DNA of 64,000 bases from Filobasidium wieringae (lineage: Eukaryota > Basidiomycota > Tremellomycetes > Filobasidiales > Filobasidiaceae). The position numbers and the translations under genes were made by a program. The stretch covers positions 1,201,950-1,265,949 of the forward strand of contig BCIV01000003.1 in NCBI GenBank assembly GCA_001600055.1, read 5' to 3'. Shown here piece after piece: positions 47,970 through 59,266 of the stretch (the stretch's first letter is position 1; each line of letters starts with the position of its first letter). The notes below the pieces were generated by a model. That model did not search any database. It saw only the letters and a program-made list of their open reading frames with translations, and was not told the origin of the DNA.

Positions 47970-50900
47970 ATGACCGATGAGGCACCAGGGTTTTGCTTCT
48001 CCAAAGCCGACCCTTTTCGCAATGTCGACCTCCACAAGAGAAAAGATACGCCCCCGCCAGAGCAGCATGGACCTGCCCCTGATACTGGACGAGCTTCTGC
48101 AACTTCCGGACAGACTCTCGGAAGCCTGTCTGGCGCTAGGCAAAGTTGGAGCGTCCGACAGAATCTTCCTTTCATTTCGAATCATATTCCCATCGCAAGC
48201 ACTTCCAGTGGATATGGGGTAAGATTAGACTCGCGGGTCGTCCACGGTCTTGCTTATAATTCTTCTGCTTCGGCTTGTCCATCTTTCTGCTTCGATAGGT
48301 GTCTTCGAGGACCCCTAATTCGATCTTCGCCGCACCTACCTCCATACATCCTTCAAGCTTATCAACCCAACAAACCATTCCCTTCCAGTCTTTGCAAACC
48401 TCTAACGGAACCGAACACATCCATCATCCTGCTCCAAACATCGAAACGACCCCTATTCTGAACGATCCTTCTTCTCTTTGCGACACCGCACCTCAGACTG
48501 TCTATCAGCCAGCACGGGTCAGCAAAACGGGTGGATTGTTCGCCAAGACGGTTGTTGACACGGGAGACATGCGTATGGACATCGAGCAGCCACTGCCCGC
48601 GACACCACGAGGGAACCGTCTCACTTCATCCAGGTAGAGCATTTACCCTTTCGGACATTAGTCAGGAACACTAAATTATGACAATTCAGGCGGATGAGCA
48701 TCGAACCTATTAGCTTGCCAGTAGGGAATCGCTCCGCGACTGTTCAAGTTTCCCAACCGCATCCGGACAACCCAATTACGAGCATCGAGAACACAGGCCA
48801 GGATCGTGTAATGGAGGAAGACCAGCGACCACTTCCGATAGAAAGAGTCGATATCCCTATGCCTGAGCGAACTGATGTCTCAGTAAACGATCCAAAAGAC
48901 ATGCTACCAGCAGCAACGCCCTGTTTGCACCATTCTTTGGACGCTCGACTGAAGGAACTCGCCCAAGAAGGCGCCCGTCTGACCGCAAAGACTACCCAAC
49001 CAATACCCGTTGTCGACAATAACCCTTCCGCCAAGACCAGCTGTAATACTTCTTTGGAGAAAGATTCGCTTCCATCAGTAGTGCCCTACCGTACGAAACT
49101 CAAGGTGGATGTTTCGGTCCTGGCGCGGCTAGCACCTAGAAGGTCAAAACCGATGTCACCAACAATCGAGAAAGTCGATGAAATGCTCGTTATACCTTCT
49201 GGTATACCTGTGTCTCCCGAGGCTTCAGCTTTTCCTGCTCTCAACTCCCCCGAAATGTAAGTAGTATCTTTCTTTTTCTTCTCGCTAGAATAATCTATGA
49301 CTTGTCACCTGGCTGATACACAATATGGTTGATCTGAATAGAGAAGATATCACAGACCGCCTGATTGTGACTCAACCAGAATGCATCCCAAGCAGTCCTC
49401 CTAATCATCCCACCAGTGTATTCCCCCTGAACACGATATCTTCTCCCTTGATTAGCTCCCCCTTTCTTGGATCTGCGCGTTTTGGTCGTCGTCGCTACCA
49501 GCTAGGTATCCCCTTCGGCCAGAATGTTCAGCCTGATCAACAGGAAGGTTTCTCAGATACGGCTAGCTCTCGACTTGGGCCTCGCCTAAACGGCGCAGAG
49601 GAGACGGATGCTGCCTGGGCGCTGGTTTTCAAGGCAAAAGAGCGTGAGAAGGAACTCAAACGGGTGGTTAGTATAGTTATGTTCCTTTCACTCCAATCAT
49701 GATATCTGAGCCTGCGCATTTTCGGTAGTCTCGGTGGCATGAAACTGCAATACTGCAGGTCCAAAACCTGAAGTCCGAATTAAGTGGGGCCCAACGGGCT
49801 CTGCAGACAAAGAAAGTCCTGCTTGCACGCGTGCAAGACAAATTGCAGGAGAAGGATCGGCATGCTACAGCTGTACAGAACAAGCTCAGCAACGAAATCG
49901 AGAAATACAAAAAGATGCATGACCAAGTATTCCAAAACTCCACCTCGTCTCGACTTCGTCGGGAATCAGAGTTGGAAGGATTACTACGAACAGAATTACA
50001 ACAACGTCAGCAACTTAAAGAGTTGCACGAAAGGCTAGAAGGTTCGCGTCTCCACACAGCGACCGGGTCTCATGAGCTAAATACAGTCCCTGATAGAAGC
50101 ACAAAAGGAAGCTGCTTCCAGCCGAGAAAGTGAGCAGACGTTCTATAGAAGCTTGATGCACACTGACTGGCCTGCATTCTTTAGACGCAATGGCCTATAA
50201 CCTGAGCAAGATCGAAGCCGAGAGTCGGACAAATGATGCTTTACGACTTAGGGAAGACTTAGAGGCATCCAAATTTCAAATGTGAGTTCCAGCACTACTT
50301 GAGACGTTTAAACGCGGTTCACCACTTTTCTTTGGCAGTACGGAGCTAGAGCAAGACTTAAAGAAAGCGGAGAACAGGATTGAGCGAGCAGGAAAGGAAA
50401 TGGACGCTATGCAAGAAACCTCTGATCAACTTCGAAACACAATTTCTCAATACGACTCTAGTCTCACTGATTTGAAGAAAGAACTGGACGGTATGGGATC
50501 GCTGCGTACAAGTCTCCAGCTTATCGACAAAGAAAAGCAGGCCTTAGAAAACACATGTGAGATGTACGAAGTACAGTTGGGTAAGATGGAGCGTGAGCGA
50601 GACGGTCTCCGAGCAAGGTGTGAAGTGTAGGTTCTTCCTTCATTGTCAATCCCAACTGGTTCTTCTGCTTATCGAAAGGTTATAGACTCGTCGTCGATAA
50701 TACCGCGTTAACCACGGAACTGGAATTGGTCAAAGCTAATCTACACGATGTCCAAGCTACTTGCGAAGAGAAAGAGTTGACGCGGACGACCGAGCTACAA
50801 GAAGAATTGGAAGAGGCTCGCAACGCCGCACTTGAGCACGATCACAAGTACAAGACCTTGTTATCTCAGCTCCAGAATCAAGAGAAAGAATTATCGCAAG

Positions 50901-53106
50901 CAAAGGACGCTCATGCAATCGCAGAAAGAGAGCTGTCCGCGCTCAAGGTGTGTTAGAATCGCTGATCGGAATTCCTTGATGGCTGAATACCTCTTGCAGA
51001 GCGTCAAATTGCATGTGGAGCAAGAACTGCAACGATCTCTAGAGTTCCCGAAAGAGATTAAGCATGAAATCTCGAAGATCAGCGAAAGTTTTGAGAAAGC
51101 CGCAAAAGATCTGAAAACCACGACCGAACAGGAAGTCTTGGCCCGCGAACAGAACAGAGCAGCTCAGATATCATCGGTAAGTTCTTTTGGATCACGTGCT
51201 ATCGTAAGGCATAGTTTAATATCAGATTGATCAGCTAAAGACGGAGATTGCTGGACTGAAAGCCAAAATTGTTCAAGCCAACCACGACAGAGACGTCGCG
51301 CAAGCAAGTGTATCACTCCAAGAATCGTTCCTCAAAGAGATAAAACAAGTCAAACAGAGCATAGAGAGTGCACGATCTTCCGATCGTGTCGATGCGGAAC
51401 GGGTCGAGTCAGGCATGACGGCCATGATTGACCTTCAGGACCGGTTGAATCAGTGCCAGGATGCTGAGAAGATGAAAGCGCAGGAGCTCCAGCAGTCAAA
51501 CAACACAATTCAGGACTTGAGAAGACAGATCGAATTACAGGAGCAACACTCGAACCAGGTTCTGCAGCGTTATTGGGCCGATCAACTTGTAAGTATTGCC
51601 TTTCCAAAGCTCTCGTCTCACTGCTGAGTGCTATTACCAATTTTCTAGACGGATATCGAGAACAGTGAGCACAGATCTCTGGCTTGTTAGGTTAGCTTGT
51701 TGAGATGTCAATTCCGCTCGTTTCCAGGTCTTTGCAAACAAGCCGTGTCTGGTGGGTCCAGCTATCGTTTGATCGAGGCTCCGGATACGTTACTAACCCG
51801 CTGCTATAGCCCTATCCGAGCGTTTCAACGGCAAGGTATGAAGTCGAGCCTATCATTTTCCTTCAGCGTACGTATTGAGGCGACTCTTGCGATCTATGGA
51901 TTTCGAGCGAAGAAGCAGCCCACAGGGTTATCAGCGAGGAAAAGCAAGTTTTGATCGTCGGCTTACGAAAACGAAATCAGGAACTGGAGGCTGAGCTTAG
52001 GAAATCGAGGGAATTGCTCGTCAAAGCGGTTCGCTAGATATTTTTCTTGTTTCGGTCTGAACACCGGAACTGACAGGATCAACTCATTCTTGAGTTGTAG
52101 ACACCAAAAACTGGAAGGAACCTTGTAGACAGCAACTTCGACAATTCATCTCAAACCGGAACAGATGACAATCAGTGTACAGTAAGTAGCTCTACTATAC
52201 CCAAATCCTCAATCACAAAACTCATAGATCGTAAACAGAACTCTTTAGACGCCAACGTGCTAAGTCAAGATAGGGACGAAATAGAACACGATGACCTATA
52301 TGGCCAAAGTCACTCGCAAGGGTCGCAACCGGCACCTATATCTCAATACGTTCGTCAACCTATCTCGGGGCCAAAGGAAGCTCGTCGAAGTGCTGGAGAA
52401 AGACTAGCCGTGGAAGCCATTGAAACTACAGGATCCGTGAAGAAAGTGACGTTCTCGACCCCACTTGGACCAGATGATCGGGATCATATCAAGAAGGGAG
52501 GGAACCGGGCCTTGCAACGAATGTATAACGATATCCATGCGGCCAGTCCTTCAGTTGAAGAGCTGACGCACCACGAGTCCTTCCCGCCAACGCAATCGGA
52601 AGCTCGCTCGGCAAGTCAGATCAACTTTGGAGCTATCGCACGTACGTCTGGAACCAGTTCACCTCTCCCTGATGCACCGGACTATCCGATCTCGCAGGAT
52701 CCCATCGAAGATGTAGATTCTGAGGAGGAACTGCATATCGCAACGAGAAGGGGAGTAGCAGAAAAGATTACGAAGGTTTCTCAAGCTATATCCAGACAAT
52801 CGATGACGGAACGTGGAGCTCTTAGTCAGAAGTTTACAATCCCTTCCTTGAGTGCGACAGCTCGTACTCGCAAGGTTTGTCCTGTTATTTCGTCCCTTTA
52901 ACGCGTTTAACGTCAATCGTACTGACCGGAGACGTTGGCAGCGTCATGCCGAAGTTTTGGAGGAAGAAACCCCTCATCTGGCACAACATCAACGGGAGGA
53001 ATCGGTTCCCGCCAGCCAAAACCCGTATATCAAACCTATTACGAAGAAAGGAGTCGCTGCGGTTTATGGTAGCAAGAAAGTGAAGACACGCTCTTCCGGT
53101 CGTTGA
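47970..53106 (+). CDS. Unknown long coiled-coil protein with disordered, basic ends
   Basis: Start MTDEAPGFCFSKADPFRN at 47970; final exon ends VKTRSSGR at a TGA. More than ten short introns; the frame is carried well through joins such as SSGYG/VSSRTPNSIF. I do not recognise the family. Layout: Pro/Ser/Thr-rich N-terminal region (47970-49600); an extended coiled coil with regular heptads (for example KEREKELKRV, MQETSDQLRNTISQYDSSLTDLKKEL, TELQEELEEARNAALEHDHKYKTLLSQL) from about 49600 to 52040; then a polar region with KKVTFSTPLGPDDRDHIKKG, RALQRMYNDIHAASPS and a basic end (YIKPITKKGVAAVYGSKKVK). This plan (disordered head, long rod, basic tail) resembles synaptonemal-complex transverse-filament or spindle-pole proteins, but many unrelated proteins share it, so no function is assigned. 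Exon borders around 51.6-52.2 kb are uncertain. Confidence 0.6.
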
Positions 53107-53661
53107 ATGGATGCAAATGCGTTGTTTCAGGTGAAAGCAGTCGATGTATTTGGAGATGCGGGCAGTTTAGTCGATCGATGAATAGTTTTCTAATATCTGT
53201 TGTCCTGTCCTGCTATACACTACTACGTTGTACTATCCCCGATGTGTAGACTACAAGCTGATTGACGAGGTTCCATCAATTACGTAACATGGGTTTCAGA
53301 TCTCGGTTAGGGCGATCATCCCATCAATACCCAAAAGTTGGAAAAGCAGCTCTGTGTGCGCTCTGTAGGCTGTGCAGGCATTTGTTCGGGCATCTCACAG
53401 CTCACAGTAATAATGTCGACCTCGATACATCCTGCGTCAATCTCCTATCATCCATTCCTTTTCCATCAGTATACTTCAGCTCAGTGAGCAGCACGTTTCG
53501 CTACATCTAATCGACTGGATCATCTACTACAACCACCTGCGGACTGAGCAGCACACCTCAACACCAGTGAGAGAGATTCAGCGGATCCGGACTACGAACA
53601 GATTCAAAACCTATACGTGATAGCGAAGAGCACGAACCCGATAGAAGCCCTAACTGTGATC
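53107..53661. other. Intergenic, no gene seen
   Basis: 3' UTR of the coiled-coil gene and promoter of the next gene. Short ORFs only. No regulatory motif was recognised with confidence. Confidence 0.4.
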
Positions 53662-56177
53662 ATGCATCATCTGCACATGAATTCTCAGAATCAGCCTGTA
53701 AGCATCTGGTTCATGAATTGACTTGATCGCTCTCATCTGAATTCAGTATATGCATGTCCATCAGGACATGATCCCTGTCTACTCAAACTCCCGTCAATCG
53801 TTAGCCAAGGAGATGGACGCCTTCAAGCTTCCCGCCACTATGCCGCTCACTCCGATCTCTCAACCCGGAACTCCTGGAAGGCTACATCATACTCCTGTCA
53901 TGCCCGTTCATCCTATACCGCCTGACACTCCGCCTCCGACTTTATTGCATAAAGACCAGGTAGAACTACCTCACTCGGCACTGGAGTCGAATACTACAAG
54001 GACCGGTCCGTTACCCAGCTTGCTCCCTAGCATTACGGATCAAGACCTTTACCAAACTCAAACCTCGAATCGATCTCATATCAGCCATACCAGGTGAGTC
54101 CAAACGCTCTTATCCTATTCATGATCTCTGACTAGATCAAGCTAACTCTATAGCCATATCACTCATACCAGCAATGCACTTGGATTTGTTCCGGGACCGC
54201 AAGCGGTCCATCCTGACCAATCCCACATTCAGCAAGATGTCGCTCACTCGACACATCATCAGGCCTCTTATCTTCCGTTCAACCCTCATTATCCAGCTGG
54301 AACACTCGGCGAACTTGCGAACGCAGCTCAAACGCATCAACAGTCTCGTATAGCTTTATCCAACCCGTGTCAGAATCAATCTGAGCAGACTGCTGCATTA
54401 GTGGATATCGCTCGAGATAGATACGATATGAACAGACGTCAGCAACCCGAACGAATGAGATACCGTTATCTTCCTGGATACGGACAAGGTTACGTTCAAA
54501 TGAACCCTTCGGTACTTGGACCTAGTAATGCGGGCGGTTTCTCGACTCAGACTTCGGCGGAAAGGTTCAGTCAGGCGGCACAGACGGAAGAGTCGGGACT
54601 CTCCAACGGATTTTCTAGTCACGGCCTTGCCTTTGCTAGCAATGAGAGAGAGCCTACCTTTCAGCCTTCTTCCTTCGAAACACCTTCTTGCCAATCAAGA
54701 CAATCATACCAGAACGAACATGCACGATACTCCCAATTCACCCCTAATCACAATCCAGCATTCCAAACACCTCTGTCCATCGACCAGATCAGGTCAATGA
54801 ATACGCGAACACAACACCAACAGAACATCCTTCGTCAAATGGAAATACTTCATCAACAGCTTACTACCACTGGTTCCACCAACACAATGTCTCCGATTGA
54901 CATCTATGAACGCGGAATCAATCCTCGCGAAGCGCATGGACCCGATCATCCTGCAGTACCGCCGCTTCCTCGGATGCCCGCATTCAATCAAATTCCCATG
55001 GATCATCCACTAGCTCCTGCAACATACAACCTGCCTTCTCTTTCCGCACAAGCCGAACAAATTCAAGCGAGTCAAGCACCGGTAGGCGATGAGGCAAGGG
55101 TGTGTGCCTGCGCGTGGAAGGCTTGTTCCGAAAGTATTTTGCGGGAATATGCGTTACTCAAGAAGTATCAGTTGGGGTTGAGAGCATTGATGAGGCAGAG
55201 CTCGGAGGTGTTCTATAACGTGAGCACTTTTCTATCCTGGTGATGGGTCTACCAGTGGGTACTGAACAACTGCGGTTGGGACAGGATCTAAGCAAGTGGA
55301 TGTTGGAATTACCTCCCCAGACTCGAGTGAAAGATGTCTTTTATCGAAACACGAGCGAGCGTGATCCTTCGACTGGCCAATTGATGCAGAGTTCCACACC
55401 GATCACTCCTCTCACCATCATACTGGAACAGTACCGTGACATGGACAAGAAGATCGTCGAGTATCACCTCAGAAACGAAAAGGCATTAGGGGAGTTTGAC
55501 CAGGAGCTTCGCAGCAGCTTGGAGAATGGACTCAAGGGATTGATGGATGTGGAAGCGATGGGTTTAGTGCCCAAAACCGAGAGCAGACACCCAAGTGAGC
55601 TGCGTTCACCCTGAAGAACGGTGAACATGACCACTGATACAGTACTTCTTTTCTGCCGCAAGACCAACCGACCAACGCCGTTGCTCCTTCTCCCGTCCAG
55701 ATAACTGGATCCAATCTTTCCATTCACTACGTTCAACAACATCAAGGTACAGATATATACGTCGACTCCAATGGGAAAGTTCTCTCCGCCAGAAGAACGC
55801 CGAAGCTATCGCGACAGGCCGGCACCTGTTCCGATTCACTCTCTCAAACTTTCACTATCAACGATATCACTCTCGGCAATGACGACAAGCCAACTGGCGC
55901 ACAGAATTGCATTCCCGACAACGATCATCCTTCTGCCAGCCAAGAAAATCACGAATCCGGTACGGAGCCACAGTATCAGTCGAATCCTCCAGCATCGCAA
56001 TACCGCGTACCAGCCTCACCTGCGCAGCCAAACTTACACCTATCGAGCAGTCCGATCAACTCGGGCCGAGGAAAAAGCGCGAAGCGAGCGTTGCAAGACA
56101 CGTTTGAAACCAGCGAACCGGTCAGAAAAGTGAAAGGCAAGAAGTCGATTTCGAAAAGCCGTAAGAAGACTTCTTGA
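53662..56177 (+). CDS. Unknown His/Gln/Pro-rich protein
   Basis: Start MHHLHMNSQNQP at 53662, joined over a short intron to YMHVHQDMIPVYSNSRQSL; end KKSISKSRKKTS at a TGA 56175-56177. I do not recognise it. The first two thirds are low-complexity (many His, Gln, Ser and Pro; PMTPISQPGTPGRLHHTP-like). A more ordered part follows: VCACAWKACSESILREYALLKKYQLGLRALMRQSSEVFYN, then DLSKWMLELPPQTRVKDVFY and PITPLTIILEQYRDMDKKIVEYHLRNEKALGEF, which look helical. The tail is basic (TSEPVRKVKGKKSIS), a possible nuclear signal. Composition fits a transcriptional co-regulator, but no DNA-binding domain is visible. The stop lies about 164 nt from that of the convergent J-protein gene. Confidence 0.6.
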
Positions 56178-56341
56178 AAAAGGAGGGTTCGATCGAGCCA
56201 AACAAAGAATCACTTTCGCCACTTTGTATCCAATAGCACAAGACATGAACGACCATGAATGCACTTTTGTTGATGAATCATGGTACACGGAAGTGACATG
56301 CAACTGCAAGTGATAGTCATTACCTCTCGAGATGTATAACA

Positions 56342-57776
56342 CTACTTCTTTCCGTTCACAACCCGCTTCTGCAGAGCCTTGTTCTTTTTAGTTCGGCTGG
56401 TCTTTCCCTTTGAAACTGCAGCAGTTCCAGTTTCCTCCTCGTCTTCAACGTCGTCAAGAGTTTCAGTGGATGAGGTAGGTGGAACGACCTTGGCGTAAAG
56501 TGTTTTAGCAATGGCAACCGGCCAGATATCGGCAAAGGTAACGGGACGAATTTGAGACCGAAGCGAAATATCTCCAGGCTGTTTTCAAAGACCGTCAGTT
56601 TTGCTCGTTCAAAACGATATCCAAAACCACACGTACCAGCATAACATCCCCGTCTCCGTTAACGATCAAATCAAGCATAGGTCCGCCAGCCGAAGCATCT
56701 TCAACATAAGGTACCTTGACCTTGCGTCTCTTCTCACTCGGTTCAGGGACAACTGGGGCAACAACCTTGGCAGGCTGAACCTTGACCTGTTCCTTCTCCG
56801 CCTTCTGTTTTGCCAGTTCCTTCTTGCCCTCACGCGAACGAGCCTGTCGACGGGTGATCTTTTGTTGAGGGGTATCATCGGGAATAGGAGACTCATCTTC
56901 GTCGTCATCTAGTTGATCCATTACGCTCGATAGTACTTCGGCCTTTTCTGCGAGCGCAGGAGTGGAAGTTCCAGATCCGCTTGAAGTGGATGACAAACCG
57001 GGAAAGGCTAGTTCGCGAGCTCTCCTCTCGAACCATTCGACTCGTCCGGCATCCTTCTTCTCGCGCATGTAGAGGATAATGTAGTGGACGATGGAGGTGA
57101 GGAAGACGAGGAAGAGAAGGACATGGGCAAGAGTGGGTCGGTAGCGGGCATAGTAGTAGCCAGTTCCCCTCCATCGAGGAATACCGTTTTTAAAAAAGTG
57201 CTGACGACAAAAATGCATTTATGGTCAGACCGAAGGCAGATGTGTTTTGATGGCACTTACATCGTAACGTTTTCGCTCTTCGGAATTCCTCAAGATGTTG
57301 GTTATCACTCCAAGACGGGCAAATCGAGCTTGAATGTCGGGAACGTTTCTGTTCTTGTCAGGACTGCAAACCAAATCGGAAAATGTATCAGTCAAGAGTA
57401 ATGCTAGCATATTCTGCAGATCGCTCACTGTAAAGCCAGACTTCTCTTCCTATAAGCCTTGTTAATCTGATCAAGAGTTGCGGTAGGGGTCACGTTCAAG
57501 AATGAGTAGAACGAGGTTCCCTTTCCTTCGGCTGATTCGAGAGCGGAGACAAGATCAAAGATTTCATGATCCCTAAGTGAAGACTAAAGGCGATTAGCTT
57601 CTGCTGATAGAGCGAGTGGCTTCACGAAAGGTGAAAGGGCGACTTGCTCTTTGGTCCACCTGTATTTGTACAAGAAAGATCAGCTTGGCTTCAACGTTGT
57701 AATGCTCGAAAAGGACTCACGCCAAGGCAAAAGTTGCCAAGCTCAGGAAGAGCACCAGAAATCCCAGGAGACGCAT
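56342..57776 (-). CDS. ER membrane J-protein (DNAJC1/ERdj1/Erj5-like)
   Basis: A co-chaperone that recruits the ER Hsp70 (Kar2/BiP). Start MRLLGFLVLFLSLATFALA, a clean signal peptide, at 57776; stop TAG at 56342-56344. After short introns: WTKEQ...LRDHEIFDLVSALE, then a J domain FYSFLNVTPTATLDQINKAYRKRSLALHPDKN. The catalytic HPD is intact, with an intron inside the His codon. Then ARLGVITNILRNSEERKRYD, HFFKNGIPRWRGTGYYYARYRP, a transmembrane helix LAHVLLFLVFLTSIVHYIILY, and a long charged cytosolic tail ending KKNKALQKRVVNGKK. The order signal peptide, lumenal J domain, FKNG-PRWR motif, one membrane helix and basic cytosolic tail is that of ERdj1/MTJ1-type proteins. The acidic-to-basic tail may contact ribosomes, as reported for ERdj1 (inference). 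Confidence 0.85.
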
Positions 57777-58245
57777 GTCAGTGTGAGAGTGAGTGAGCGT
57801 TGTATACCAACACCAAAAGCTAGCTACGATTTGATCAAGACAGTTGACAATATCGTGTCAAGCGAGGTCAAGCTCGGATATGCATTATCAGGTATTATGC
57901 GATTCCTCGCGGTCGTCCAGATTCAACCGCATCTTGTTTGAGCTACTTCTTATGACTCGTCCAACTCGATCAGGCCTTCTTACTCCGCAAAGAAGGAATT
58001 CATATACATCTTGAGTCATAGTTATTCGTTAGTTCATTCCAATGAGACAGATATGAGGTTCCGACCCTTCCCAGTGTTTACCACCTGCCAGCGACTTCAC
58101 GCATTTACTACGAGACAAACCCTCATACAGCACCTAGGCAGCACACACAGAAATCGGAATGGGTATAAACTTTTCATGATACTACAATCAGGCTCTCGGC
58201 GTGCAACTTCCATGTTTCAGGACCGTCCCTTTCTGGACTTCAACT
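57777..58245. other. Intergenic, no gene seen
   Basis: Promoter of the J-protein gene and 3' UTR of the membrane-protein gene, both on the minus strand. No other signal recognised. Confidence 0.4.
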
Positions 58246-58883
58246 TCAGACGTATTCAACAGGAGGCCGGCGTGAATGATGATGCTCGTCTGGGTGAACA
58301 CCATGCTTCCGTTTGTAGAGGAAGTGCTTCATCGAGATGTACGCTACCGGAAGGGATAGGAAGCTGAGCGTAAGTCAACCGAGGTCAGTCATTCTGTATA
58401 ATGCCTTCTATCTGACCCGTACACTCACAATAGAACGGTGACTATAGTAATGATAATGCCTCCTAGCGCACAGGTGACTCCCCTGCAACGCCCTATACTC
58501 ATGCCGGTGACTATCATTGCTGCGAGCCAGAACACGCTCTCGACGATGTTCAGTATCGCATTCGCTTTGAGACTCGCGAACCGCTGCGCTCTTGGCCATT
58601 TGTCAGTCAAGACCTCGTACGCCATGATTACTAAGGACTTGACGGACTACAGATTGGATACGGATCAGAAACCGTTAAGAATAGACCAGCTAGCAGTGAC
58701 AAGACCTACTACTCCGATAATCCAAGTATCACTTCTCGTCCTTCTCGCTCTGTCAGTGTTGGCCAACTTGGCAATTCCAAGGACGAAAGCGAGGATCACC
58801 AGGACGGTTTGACAGATGTGGATCCAGTTAAGTAACTTGACTTCTTTCCTCACTGGCATGTCGAAGAGTGCTCGGAGGGCCAT
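58246..58883 (-). CDS. Four-helix membrane protein, MARVEL-like
   Basis: Start MALRALFDMPVRKEVKLLNW at 58883; stop TGA at 58246-58248. Three exons fit best. The first ends ...TWIIGVVGL; the second starts SVKSLVIMAYEVLTDKWPRAQRF; the third reads FLSLPVAYISMKHFLYKRKHG...HHHSRRPPVEYV. Four hydrophobic segments are seen: IHICQTVLVILAFVLGIAKLA, WIIGVVGLSVKSLVIMAY, NAILNIVESVFWLAAMIVTG and GVTCALGGIIITIVTVLF-FLSLPVAY, with both ends predicted cytosolic. Conserved Asn/Glu within helix 3 and a Cys pair (GRCRGVTC) before helix 4 fit MARVEL/Nce102-related proteins, which act in membrane microdomains. The family call is moderate; the second intron choice follows from phase. Confidence 0.65.
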
Positions 58884-59266
58884 ATTGTGGGACGGGGATA
58901 TCGTTGAAATAAGATACGGTAGAAAGGGGAAGGCAAGACGGGGATACGTATTTTGTGATTCTGTACTATAGTCTCATATTCAATCAACATATCGATCCCT
59001 CTGTCCTCACCATCTTATATACTCGAGGTAGCTGCATGCGATCTGCACAGCATAGCAAGATAACCAGGAGTTTCAGATGATATGCGAAGGAACCTGTCTG
59101 TTCCGCCGCCGTCGGAATCGAGCGCGTACCCGACGGAACGGGTTTTATCTAAGTCAGTGACATGTCGTGTCTCTGCTCATTGTGCTTGGCGGTCGTGATC
59201 GAGTCGAGAGCCTCAGCTTGGAACGCACATGTAGGTTCTTTGTTAAGGCTACAATGATTGTGGATG
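58884..59266. other. Intergenic, no gene seen
   Basis: Promoter of the membrane-protein gene and 3' UTR of the TBC gene. Only short unsupported ORFs. Confidence 0.4.
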
